Assembly (NCBI RefSeq): GCF_014652275.1
Contig: NZ_BMYM01000001.1
Coordinates: 62,001 to 126,000 of the forward strand
DNA: 64,000 bases
DNA from: Parahalioglobus pacificus
Lineage (GTDB): Bacteria; Pseudomonadota; Gammaproteobacteria; Pseudomonadales; Halieaceae
Direction: 5' to 3'
Positions 33,921 through 42,299 of this stretch are shown one piece after another (within the stretch, counting starts at the first letter, position 1; every line of letters begins with the position of its first letter). The notes under the pieces were generated by a model. It searched no databases. It worked only from the letters and a program-made list of their open reading frames with translations, and was not told the origin of the DNA. The translations under genes were made by a program, and so were the position numbers.

Positions 33921-34868
33921 TTGAAACCTGCACCTATCAAAAACCGTGTGACGGCCATGACCGGCACGGATTACCCGATTATCCAAGCTCCTATGGGATG
34001 GATTGCCCGAGCACAGCTGGCCTCTGCCGTCAGCAACGCGGGTGGATTGGGTGTGATCGAAACCGCCTCCGGCGAGTTCGACAATATCCGCAATGAGGTG
34101 GCGAAAATGCGCGATCTCACTGACCAACCCTTTGGTATGAACGTTGCGTTGTCCTATGTAAAAGGGACAGACATCGTCGATTTTGTGATCAAGCAGAACA
34201 TTAAGTTTGTCACCACCTCCTCGGGTAGCCCCAGTGTTTGCACTCAGGCTTTCCAAGAGGCGGGCATCAAAGTGTTTCATGTCGTGCCGACGCTGGATAT
34301 GGCCCTGAAGGCAATTGACTGCGGTGTTGATGGCCTGGTGGTCGAAGGCGGTGAGGGTGGGGGTTTCAAGAACCCCAGCCCGGTATCCAGCATGGTGTTG
34401 CTGCCCCTGATTCGCTCGCGCACAGACCTACCCATCATTGCCGCTGGAGGCATGTGTGATGGTCTGTCGATGGCGGGTGCGTTTGCCATGGGCGCCGAGG
34501 GTGTGCAAATGGGAACCCGGATGCTCAGCTGCGCTGATTCACCAGTCCACGACAACTGGAAGCGGGCGGTGGTTAACGCCAAAGAGACCGATACAGTGTT
34601 TCTCAATCAGCAGTCTCGCCCGGCGCTGCGTGCACTGCGCACTGAACGCACCGCCGAGTTATTGCCCCTGGGGGCCTTTAATGCCATGGAGCACCTCGCG
34701 GGTATTCCGGAGCTTTACTTTGGCGGAGACATGGAAGCGGCTATCCCTTTGTCCGGCCAGGTTGTGGGTCGCATAGATGAAGTGAAAAGTGCAGAAGCGA
34801 TTGTTCACGAGACGGTGAGCGGATTTTATGAAGCGGTGAGCGGACTCACCCAAGCGTACAACCAGTGA
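33921..34868 (+). CDS. Nitronate monooxygenase-like flavoprotein lacking the catalytic His
   Basis: A 315-residue FMN TIM-barrel protein, started at a TTG with GGGAG 8 bases upstream. DYPIIQAPMGWIARAQLASAVSNAGGLGVIE and AAGGMCDGLSMAGAFAMGAEG with QMGTRML match the nitronate monooxygenase family. The active-site motif, normally ExxGH, reads EGGGF: residue 149 is Phe where the paralogue at 20996 has His149, with ungapped alignment around it. It may therefore not be a true nitronate monooxygenase. Related flavoproteins act on CoA-linked intermediates in degradation pathways. The location between a GST and an ACAD suggests a catabolic oxidoreductase. Confidence 0.83.
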   Translation: MKPAPIKNRVTAMTGTDYPIIQAPMGWIARAQLASAVSNAGGLGVIETASGEFDNIRNEVAKMRDLTDQPFGMNVALSYVKGTDIVDFVIKQNIKFVTTSSGSPSVCTQAFQEAGIKVFHVVPTLDMALKAIDCGVDGLVVEGGEGGGFKNPSPVSSMVLLPLIRSRTDLPIIAAGGMCDGLSMAGAFAMGAEGVQMGTRMLSCADSPVHDNWKRAVVNAKETDTVFLNQQSRPALRALRTERTAELLPLGAFNAMEHLAGIPELYFGGDMEAAIPLSGQVVGRIDEVKSAEAIVHETVSGFYEAVSGLTQAYNQ

Positions 34869-34878
34869 GAGATTGATC

Positions 34879-36102
34879 ATGGGATTTGAAGCCAGTGAAA
34901 AGGTAGTGGAGCTAAACGCCAGGTTGCAGGCGTTTATGGAAGAGCATATCTATCCGCGGGAGCACGATTGGGATGAGTGGTGTCTGGATCAGGATAACCT
35001 CTGGCAGGTGCCACCCTGGTACGACGGTATCCGCGAGAAAGCCAGGGAAGCCGGGCTCTGGAACCTGTTTCTGCCCCATGAGTACGCGCCCTGGAGTCCC
35101 GGTCTGACCAATGTAGAGATCGCGCCGCTGTTCGAAACGATGAGTAAGGTTACCTGGGCGCAGGCGGTGTTTAATTGCAACGCACCTGACCGTGGCAATA
35201 TGGAGGTGCTGGCCAAGTACGGTACCGAAGAACAGCAGGAGCAGTGGTTAAACCCGCTGTTGGCCGGTGAGATTCGCAGTGCCTATGCGATGACTGAGCC
35301 GCAGGTAGCCTCCTCTGATGCCACCAACATGGAGCTGGAGATTCGCCGCGACGGTGACGAATACGTGCTCAATGGTCGCAAGTGGTGGACCACCGGCGCA
35401 GTTAGCCCCCGCTGCAAGATCATGTTGGTCATGGGGAAGTCCAATCCTGATGCGGAGCGGCACCGCCAGCACTCTACGATTCTGGTGCCCCGGGATACTC
35501 CTGGAATTAAACTGGTCCGTACTCTTCGTGTTTTCGACAGTCTGCACTCACCCGGCGGTGAAGCTGAATTGCTGTTTGACGACGTGCGCGTTCCCGCCAG
35601 CAATATGATCAAAGGTGAGGGATGTGGCTTCGAGATTGCGCAAGGCCGTCTCGGTCCCGGTCGCTTCCAGTACGCCATGGGTCTGGTGGGCCTTGCCCAG
35701 CGCTGTTTGGAGCTGATGTGCGCTCGAGCAGATGAGCGTGTGGCTTTCGGTGAGAAGCTGATCAAGAAAACCAGTGTTCAGCACGAAATCGCCCGTTGTC
35801 GTTGCGACATTGAGCAGGCACGCTTGTTGACCCTTCAGGCGGCTCACGTGATGGATACTCAGGGTATGAAAGCGGCGATTCCATACATTTCGATGGTGAA
35901 GATTGTTGCGCCCAACATGGCACAGCAGGTGGCCGACAGGGCTATGCAAGTGTTTGGTGGCGCCGGCGTCTCACAGGACACCCTGATTCCTCACGTGTTT
36001 GCTTTGGCGCGTTTCTCGCGTATTGCCGATGGCCCTGATGAGGTGCACATGTCGCAGCTAGGGAAGCTCACTGCACGCGATCTCAACGGCATTAGCCGTT
36101 GA
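34879..36102 (+). CDS. Acyl-CoA dehydrogenase, ACAD10/11 type
   Basis: A 407-residue FAD enzyme. The ATG at 34879 follows GAGAG, 10 bases after the flavoprotein stop. Features: AYAMTEPQVASSDATNM (FAD-binding TEP), KWWTTGA, FGEKLIKKTSVQHEIA, QVFGGAGVSQDTLI and the C-terminal RIADGPDEVHMSQLGKL. The N-terminal FNCNAPDRGNMEVLAKYG is characteristic of ACAD10/11, bacterial LvaC and related enzymes, which process 4-phosphoacyl-CoA made by a partner APH kinase. That partner is present at 31014. It is the last gene of the GST-NMO-ACAD operon and converges with the DcaP porin gene. Confidence 0.9.
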   Translation: MGFEASEKVVELNARLQAFMEEHIYPREHDWDEWCLDQDNLWQVPPWYDGIREKAREAGLWNLFLPHEYAPWSPGLTNVEIAPLFETMSKVTWAQAVFNCNAPDRGNMEVLAKYGTEEQQEQWLNPLLAGEIRSAYAMTEPQVASSDATNMELEIRRDGDEYVLNGRKWWTTGAVSPRCKIMLVMGKSNPDAERHRQHSTILVPRDTPGIKLVRTLRVFDSLHSPGGEAELLFDDVRVPASNMIKGEGCGFEIAQGRLGPGRFQYAMGLVGLAQRCLELMCARADERVAFGEKLIKKTSVQHEIARCRCDIEQARLLTLQAAHVMDTQGMKAAIPYISMVKIVAPNMAQQVADRAMQVFGGAGVSQDTLIPHVFALARFSRIADGPDEVHMSQLGKLTARDLNGISR

Positions 36103-36125
36103 GATCATGCTGTCGCAAACGCAGC

Positions 36126-37535
36126 TTATGGTCGCGGGAAGTTGACTTTAACCGAGAATTGGGCGCGCACGTCGGAGAAACTTGCCCCATCGATATCCTC
36201 ACGTTCACCCCATATAAGTTCGCCGCCCATCAAGACGCCCTCTGTTGGGTAGTGCAGTAAGTTGATCTGCGCGATCTGGCCATTTTTGAACTCGTTGTCT
36301 GCCTGTCCCGCTGTGGTGTCTAGCCGCGTAGTACTCCATCCTACAGAGCTGGACCACTTGTCGTTCCAATAGTGGTCATAGTAGGCCACTATGCCCAGAA
36401 GCGGGACCGCCACTGCCTCGTTACCTTCGACAGTGGCAAGACGGGGTGCTAGGTCGACTCCTCCATCGTTGAGGTAGTTGCCGATTCCCTCGCCGTAAAC
36501 GAGCTGCAGTTTTAACTGATCACGTTCTGTGGTCCGCACTACCGTGCTGGCGTTCAGCCCCCAGCCTAGCTCATAATCTCGGTCTTGGGTGTCACGGCGC
36601 TCGAATCCCAGCTTTCTACCTATTCCCGCTAATTGCCAGTGTCCCCAATCGGTTTCAGCCCGATACCGAATAGATACATCAGGTACATTGTTCCAGCGAT
36701 TGAATACGTCTCCAAATGTCGATTCGCAGCTCTCACCCACTGGATCGATACACTCGTCGCGAAACTTACCAACATCCAACGCTGTATCAGGATCTTCTAA
36801 TGCAATTGCGAACTCGCCATTGTCTAGTGGGATCGTGTATCTCGCCTGTTTATTACGGTAGAACACCATCCCAGTTGGACCCCAGTAATCGATGGTATTG
36901 GGGAATACATCCGCGTCCATGAAGTTGGACCAGTATTGCCCCATTCCAAAGTTGCCGACTGTGGCCCAGGCATGACGCAACCTGGGAGTTGTTTGACCGG
37001 CATCCTCACCAACGCCAAACAACTCGCTTTCCAGCAAGGCAGTAACTTCGCCAAAAGAGGTGTCCCACGAGCTTTTTATACCCAGCCGGGATTGGCGTAC
37101 GCTGAATACAAAGTTGCCATCCGGGCCAAACTGGCCGTCTGCGGTGGGAATGGTCGATACGCGCAGGGTGTCTTCCCAATCCGGGTCCACCCGTTTCGCG
37201 TCATAGATCATGTCTGCCATGGCGAAGCCGTAGATTTCGATGTTCTCTGTCCAGCTCCTCTGGACGGGTTGGGGTTCGACAACCACCGCAGTATCGTTTT
37301 CAACGATCAGTACGTCGGTTTGGATGGCAGACTCGTTCGACTGCTGTTGCTTCAAAGCATCTAGCTCACCACGCAACTCCTGCAGCACACGCTGCTGTTC
37401 TACGATCAGTTGCTGTTGCTGGTTGAGGCGCTGTTCCAATTCCTCAATGCGCTCTCCCTCGGGCTGGGCCAGCAGTGGCTGGCTTGTCAGCATTAAAAGG
37501 CTTGCGAACCCCGCCGCTCGGAATCGATTATTCAT
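36126..37535 (-). CDS. DcaP-like outer-membrane porin
   Basis: A 469-residue porin. The ATG at 37535 gives a signal peptide ending QPLLAQP; then a coiled coil (IEELEQRLNQQQQLIVEQQ, to about residue 65), and a barrel with IEIYGFAMADMIYDAKR, FSVRQSRLGIKSS and a terminal Phe-rich end (VKVNFPRP). This is the DcaP arrangement, a trimeric porin with an N-terminal periplasmic coiled coil that passes organic acids. The start overlaps the glutaminase stop by 8 bases (ATGAATAA), so the two genes are co-transcribed and probably coupled in translation. Confidence 0.87.
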   Translation of the reverse strand: MNNRFRAAGFASLLMLTSQPLLAQPEGERIEELEQRLNQQQQLIVEQQRVLQELRGELDALKQQQSNESAIQTDVLIVENDTAVVVEPQPVQRSWTENIEIYGFAMADMIYDAKRVDPDWEDTLRVSTIPTADGQFGPDGNFVFSVRQSRLGIKSSWDTSFGEVTALLESELFGVGEDAGQTTPRLRHAWATVGNFGMGQYWSNFMDADVFPNTIDYWGPTGMVFYRNKQARYTIPLDNGEFAIALEDPDTALDVGKFRDECIDPVGESCESTFGDVFNRWNNVPDVSIRYRAETDWGHWQLAGIGRKLGFERRDTQDRDYELGWGLNASTVVRTTERDQLKLQLVYGEGIGNYLNDGGVDLAPRLATVEGNEAVAVPLLGIVAYYDHYWNDKWSSSVGWSTTRLDTTAGQADNEFKNGQIAQINLLHYPTEGVLMGGELIWGEREDIDGASFSDVRAQFSVKVNFPRP

Positions 37536-38538
37536 GGGGACCCTTGAATAAGCTGAGATCCAGCTCGTTGGCGATGTGCTCGATGGCCAGTAGCGAGCGC
37601 ACTGAGTTGCCGGCTTCATTCAATCGGGGCGAGAAACCCACAATGGCCATTTCGCCGGGCACAACAGCAACAATGCCGCCGCCCACGCCGGTTTTCGCGG
37701 GTAGACCTGCCTGGTAAGCCCAAATCCCGACCTCATCGTAGAAGCCTGCCATCATCATCAGAGCCAGTACTTCATCAACGTAGTTCTTCTGAATAAGTCT
37801 TTCACCTGTCTTTGGATTTACGCCCCAGTTCGCCAGCGTTGCACCCATCATGGCCAGCTGTTTAGCCGTGACGCCCAGTGAACCCTGTTTGGTATAAACC
37901 TCATTGGCCTCGGTGGGATCGGCATACAGCCGTTCGTAGTTGTACAGCAGGTTGGCTATTGCCCGGTTACGATAATTGGTTTCGGACTCTGACTGGTAGA
38001 TGTCATCGAGAATCTCCAGACGCTCCGCGGCAAAGCCACTGAACCCGTCTTGAATAAACGCCCATCGTGCGTCAGCATCTTTTGCCTCAATCATGCTCAC
38101 AGCTGCAATTGCGCCCGCATTAACTAGAGGATTACGCGACCGTTGGTCGTTCAACTCAATGGCCACAATGGAGTTGAAGGGCATGCCTGTGGGTTCTACA
38201 CCGATTTTGTCGCGAATCGCGTCAACGCCCTGTTGCTCCATGACCAGTGCGGCAGTGAAGGGTTTGGCCACTGACTGAATCGAGAAGCGGTGATCAACGT
38301 CACCCGCAGCAAACGTTTCGCCGCTGGCGGTAATTATCACTACACCAAACAGGGAAGAATCCACCTCTGCCAGCACGGGGATGTAGTCGGCGTTTGCTCC
38401 ATCGTCGTTATCTTTGTAGAGCGCATGCGCCTCGTCGACCAGAGACTGCAGGTCTGTATGGTCCGCGAACGCGCCGATCGGTGAGAGCGAGAGTACGGTG
38501 GCAAAAACGATGGCCCACCCTTGGTTCTTAGTTATCAC
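37528..38538 (-). CDS. Glutaminase with N-terminal signal peptide
   Basis: A 336-residue glutaminase A family enzyme (serine beta-lactamase-like fold), converting glutamine to glutamate plus ammonia. The catalytic Ser-x-x-Lys is Ser89-Lys92 in FSIQSVAKPF; RSRNPLVNAGAI, YNYERLYADPTEA and KTGVGGGIVAVVPG are family segments. The GTG at 38538 has GGGAG upstream and opens a signal peptide (WAIVFATVLSLSPIGAFADH). Most bacterial glutaminases are cytoplasmic and about 308 residues; this one should act in the periplasm. It is translationally coupled to the DcaP porin, so the pair may take up and deamidate glutamine or similar amides. Composition appears lower in GC than neighbours. Confidence 0.88.
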   Translation of the reverse strand: MITKNQGWAIVFATVLSLSPIGAFADHTDLQSLVDEAHALYKDNDDGANADYIPVLAEVDSSLFGVVIITASGETFAAGDVDHRFSIQSVAKPFTAALVMEQQGVDAIRDKIGVEPTGMPFNSIVAIELNDQRSRNPLVNAGAIAAVSMIEAKDADARWAFIQDGFSGFAAERLEILDDIYQSESETNYRNRAIANLLYNYERLYADPTEANEVYTKQGSLGVTAKQLAMMGATLANWGVNPKTGERLIQKNYVDEVLALMMMAGFYDEVGIWAYQAGLPAKTGVGGGIVAVVPGEMAIVGFSPRLNEAGNSVRSLLAIEHIANELDLSLFKGPHE

Positions 38539-38626
38539 TGACAATCTCCCATCTGTGCTTTTTATGTTGCAGTGAAACGTAGCACAAAACTGTGGATTGC
38601 CAAGTGATGCGGCTTTCGGTGGTGCG

Positions 38627-39415
38627 TTAAAGTACTTCGTGTAAGGCGTCCAGCAAGGCGTTCGGCGCCTCGACCATAATGGTGTGGCCAGCGCCGTCAA
38701 GCACGGTCACCTGTGGTGAGATGAACGCGGCTTGCAAAGGTTGTGTGCTGCGTACTGGCGTGAGCCTGTCCTCGGCGCCGAGTATCAGCTGCACCGGACA
38801 GCCAACCTGCGCCGCCCGTTCAACCCCGGCGCTGTAGTTGTTGCAGGCGCTCATGTCGGCAAAAAGAACACCGGGGCGTGAGCGTTCGAACAGGCGCAGC
38901 GTGCTACCAATCATCCACATCCCTGAATTGCGATTGCCGCCATACTGATGGCGCTTGCTGTAGCCCCACTGGGTGAGCATATCGAAGGCGGCGTGATCAT
39001 TGGCTTCCGCGGCATTCAAAATGGCGTCGGACACGGGCATGGGTGCGGTTGTGCCTACCATCGCCAGTGCGTGCACACGTGTTGGGTGGCGGGCGGCACA
39101 GTCCATGGCGACTAGGCTTCCCAGGCTATGGCCGACCAGTGCGGCCTGTTCGACCGCCAGCGCATCCAGTGCCGCGACGATCCAGTCAGCCATGGACTCA
39201 ATAGCGGTTAAGGGCTCACCCTCCGAGCGACCATGCCCGGGCAGATCCACGGCAATCACGTTGTTGCCATGGCGCGCGAAGTGGCGTGCGGCCAGCGTGA
39301 ATACCGTGTGGTCCATGCCCGAGCCATGAATGAACACGATGCTGGGTTTGCCGGGGTCTATTGCCCGCGAGTTGGTGTAGCAATAGCTGCTGTTGCCGTT
39401 AACGGTAAAATGCAT
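38627..39415 (-). CDS. Alpha/beta hydrolase
   Basis: A 262-residue alpha/beta hydrolase with IVFIHGSGMDHTVF (oxyanion), DLPGHGRSEG, nucleophile Ser97 in GHSLGS, acid Asp in GAEDRLTP and His in GAGHTIMVEAP. No signal peptide. The start ATG shares its first base with the stop of the PLP enzyme upstream (TGATG overlap), which indicates translational coupling in a three-gene operon: dehydrogenase, PLP enzyme, hydrolase. Substrate unknown; esters or thioesters formed by the pathway are candidates. Confidence 0.87.
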   Translation of the reverse strand: MHFTVNGNSSYCYTNSRAIDPGKPSIVFIHGSGMDHTVFTLAARHFARHGNNVIAVDLPGHGRSEGEPLTAIESMADWIVAALDALAVEQAALVGHSLGSLVAMDCAARHPTRVHALAMVGTTAPMPVSDAILNAAEANDHAAFDMLTQWGYSKRHQYGGNRNSGMWMIGSTLRLFERSRPGVLFADMSACNNYSAGVERAAQVGCPVQLILGAEDRLTPVRSTQPLQAAFISPQVTVLDGAGHTIMVEAPNALLDALHEVL

Positions 39416-40731
39416 CAGGCAGCTCCTTTTTTGGCGATCACTTTGCCAGCTGCTCGCAGCCCCTGCTTGAGGTCGGCGATCAGATCCTTGGCATCCTCGA
39501 GACCCACCGACAGGCGAATAGTGCCCTCGCCGATGCCACCCGCTGCAAGGGCCTCAGCGTCCATGCGGTGGTGAGTCGTACTGGCGGGATGAATAACCAG
39601 CGACTTGGCGTCGCCCACGTTCGCCAGATGCGAGAAAAGATCCAGTGCATCAACGAAGGCGATGCCGGCCTCGCGGCCGCCCGCAAGATCGAAGCTGAAA
39701 ACAGCACCGCAGCCTCTAGGTAGCAGTTCGGCCGCTAGCGCCTTGTCGGGATGCCCGTCCAACTCCGGGTAGCCCACTCGCTCGACGACGTCCTGTGACA
39801 ACAGGAAGTCGACGACTGCCCGGGTGTTCTCCACATGCCGACTCATCCGCATGCCCAGCGTCTCCATCCCCTGCAGAATATGGAAAGCTGAGGTCGGGCT
39901 CATGCAGGCACCAAAGTCTCGCAGGCCTTCCTTGCGAGCGCGGGTAATGAAGGCGGCGGGACCGAATTCTTCGGTGAATACCAGATTATGAAAGCCGGCA
40001 TAGGGCTCGGAGAGCGTAGGGAACTTGCCCGACGCATCCCAGTCGAAACGGCCGCCGTCGACCAGTAAGCCGCCGATAACGACGCCATGACCACTGAGGA
40101 ACTTGGTGGCGGAGTGCTGGATGATATCGGCACCCAGATCGAAGGGCTTAATCAGATAGGGCGTGGTGAAGGTGGAATCCACCATCAGCGGCAAGCCCGC
40201 CGCATGGGCCACATCTGCGACCGCAGGGATGTTTAATACATCGAGTCCCGGATTGCCCAGGGTCTCGGCAAACACGAGGCGCGTATTATCCTGAATGGCT
40301 TCAGCGAAAGCCTTTGGATCACGGGCATCCACAAACGTCGTTTCAATGCCGAATCTCGGCAACGTATAGGCCAGCAGGTTGTGTGAGCCGCCGTAGAGCG
40401 CTGCCGATGCGACAATGTGTGAGCCGGCTCCCATCAATGTGATGATCGCCAGGTGCAGGGCAGCCTGGCCGCTGGCGGTCGCGATGGCCCCCACGCCACC
40501 TTCCAGTGCTGCAATGCGCTCCTCCAGTACGGCATTGGTAGGATTACTCAGTCTCGAATAAACGTGACCGGCGCGTTCAATGTTGAATAGCGAAGCCGCG
40601 TAGTCTGAATCCGGGAAGCAAAACGAGGCTGATTGATAAATGGGCGTCGCCCGTGCACCGGTGGTTGGGTCCGGTTGTGCGCCCGCGTGCAGGGCCATGG
40701 TGTCCAGGCCGGGGTAATCGGGTCCTGCCAT
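39415..40731 (-). CDS. O-acetylhomoserine sulfhydrylase-like PLP enzyme
   Basis: A 438-residue Cys/Met-metabolism PLP enzyme. Evidence: the N-terminus LDTMALHAGAQPDPTTGARATPIYQSASF, YSRLSNPTNAVLEERIAALEGG, Asp185 in MVDSTFTTPYL, and the Schiff-base Lys210 in QHSATKFLSGHG. It matches MetY, which makes homocysteine from O-acetylhomoserine and sulfide. Its position between a succinate-semialdehyde dehydrogenase and a hydrolase, divergent from a BCCT transporter, suggests instead a gamma-elimination or replacement step on an imported compound. Both readings are possible. Confidence 0.88.
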   Translation of the reverse strand: MAGPDYPGLDTMALHAGAQPDPTTGARATPIYQSASFCFPDSDYAASLFNIERAGHVYSRLSNPTNAVLEERIAALEGGVGAIATASGQAALHLAIITLMGAGSHIVASAALYGGSHNLLAYTLPRFGIETTFVDARDPKAFAEAIQDNTRLVFAETLGNPGLDVLNIPAVADVAHAAGLPLMVDSTFTTPYLIKPFDLGADIIQHSATKFLSGHGVVIGGLLVDGGRFDWDASGKFPTLSEPYAGFHNLVFTEEFGPAAFITRARKEGLRDFGACMSPTSAFHILQGMETLGMRMSRHVENTRAVVDFLLSQDVVERVGYPELDGHPDKALAAELLPRGCGAVFSFDLAGGREAGIAFVDALDLFSHLANVGDAKSLVIHPASTTHHRMDAEALAAGGIGEGTIRLSVGLEDAKDLIADLKQGLRAAGKVIAKKGAA

Positions 40732-40769
40732 AGTGATCTCCTTGGCGTGTATAAAAAGAAGCTTTAGCC

Positions 40770-42191
40770 CTAGATACTAAAGCCGCCGAGCTTGGTTTCT
40801 AGATACTCGTCAATGCCCTCGCGCGCGCCTTCGCGCCCCAGCCCGCTTTCTTTCATGCCGCCAAAGGGGGCAGCAGCGCTGGTGGGGTTGATATCGTTAA
40901 TGCCGATGATTCCGAAGTTCAGCTGTTCGAAAGTGCGCATCGCGCGTGACAGGTTCTGCGTGTAGATATAGGCGGCCAGGCCGTAATCCGTGTCATTGGC
41001 CATAGCCACAACGTCGTCCTCATCGTCAAAGGGCACGACTGCTGCGACGGGGCCAAAGGTTTCTTCCCGGTAGATCAGCATGTCGGGAGCCACATTGCTA
41101 ATTAAGGTGGCGCCGTAAAAGCAGCCCTTGTCGAGACCGTTATCGGTGAGCCTGCTGCCCCCCGTATGTAGAGTGGCCCCTTTGTCGAGGGCGTCGCGGA
41201 CCTGCCGATCGACTTTGCTGATGGCGGCTTCATTAATGAGTGGACCGATAGCGTTGGCCGGATCCATACCGTTACCTGCCAGCAGCTTGCCAACGCGCGC
41301 CGCCAGTGTCTCCAGAAAGGGTTCCAAAATGCTGCGCTGTACAAAGATGCGGTTGGGGCTGATACAGGCCTGCCCCGTGTTGAGGAACTTCACCAGAGAT
41401 ACACCCTTGGCAGCGTGCACCGGGTCCGCATCGTCAAACACGATAAAGGGCGCATGTCCGCCCAACTCCATCGACACGCGCTTGAGCTGGGGGGCCGCGG
41501 CCTGCGCCAGGTGCTTGCCGACAGCGGTTGAGCCCGTAAAGGTCAGTTTGCGCACCAGTTGGTTAGTACAGAACTCTTCGCCGATGGGTTTGGGGTCACT
41601 GGCGGTTACCATATTCGCCACACCGGCCGGCACGCCAGCCTCATGTAGTATCTGGAAGACGGCTTTGGCGCACAGGGGAGTGGATTCAGCGGGCTTGAGC
41701 ACAACGGTACAGCCTGCCGCCAGTGCGGGCGCCAGTTTCCGGGTGAGCATGGAAATCGGATAGTTCCAGGGTGTGACAGCAGCAACGACGCCCACGGGCT
41801 GCTTGTGCACCAGAAAGCGCTGGTCGCTTCGCGCCGAGGGAATGGTTTCCCCGTACACCCGTTTGGCTTCTTCGGCGAACCACAACAGAAAGTCGGCGGC
41901 GTACTTCACTTCATTGAGTGAGGCTTTGAGGGGCTTACCCTGCTCCTGCGTCATCAGTTCAGCCAATGCCGGCCGCTGGGCCATCATGAGCTCATGCGCT
42001 TTGTATAGCAGCGCCGAACGCTCATAGGCACTCTTGGCTGCCCACTCTTTCATTGCCTTATCTGCTGCCGCGATGGCGCTGGCGGCGTGCTCGCGTGTGC
42101 CGTCCAGCACGTCGCCCAGGTGTTCACCGGTAGCGGGATTGTAAACAGGAAAACTGGGGCCGTCGCTCAGCCACTGACCGTCGATGTACAT
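40770..42191 (-). CDS. NAD(P)-dependent succinate-semialdehyde dehydrogenase-like ALDH
   Basis: A 473-residue aldehyde dehydrogenase starting MYIDGQWLSDG with AGGAG upstream; the frame stays open further upstream but that part is not coding-like and overlaps the divergent BCCT gene. Motifs: VAAVTPWNYPISMLTRKLAPALAAG, FTGSTAVGKHLA, catalytic Glu in MELGGHAPFIVFDDAD and catalytic Cys in NTGQACISPNR. Closest in pattern to GabD-type succinate-semialdehyde dehydrogenases. It is the first gene of an operon with the PLP enzyme (38-base gap) and hydrolase. Confidence 0.9.
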   Translation of the reverse strand: MYIDGQWLSDGPSFPVYNPATGEHLGDVLDGTREHAASAIAAADKAMKEWAAKSAYERSALLYKAHELMMAQRPALAELMTQEQGKPLKASLNEVKYAADFLLWFAEEAKRVYGETIPSARSDQRFLVHKQPVGVVAAVTPWNYPISMLTRKLAPALAAGCTVVLKPAESTPLCAKAVFQILHEAGVPAGVANMVTASDPKPIGEEFCTNQLVRKLTFTGSTAVGKHLAQAAAPQLKRVSMELGGHAPFIVFDDADPVHAAKGVSLVKFLNTGQACISPNRIFVQRSILEPFLETLAARVGKLLAGNGMDPANAIGPLINEAAISKVDRQVRDALDKGATLHTGGSRLTDNGLDKGCFYGATLISNVAPDMLIYREETFGPVAAVVPFDDEDDVVAMANDTDYGLAAYIYTQNLSRAMRTFEQLNFGIIGINDINPTSAAAPFGGMKESGLGREGAREGIDEYLETKLGGFSI

Positions 42192-42299
42192 GGTTAACTC
42201 CTGAACCCAAACGCTTGCCGTTGGGGGATAAAAAAACTCAATAACTCTGCAGAAAAACTCAACTCTGGCAGTCACTTGCAGAGCGGCGGCAAGGGTAGC

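Noticed and set aside
42265-42285. Sixth copy of the 17-bp operator upstream of the BCCT gene (TGGCAGTCACTTGCAGA)
   Set aside because: The left half TGGCAGT matches but the right half lacks TATG, so it does not meet the pattern seen at the five sites.
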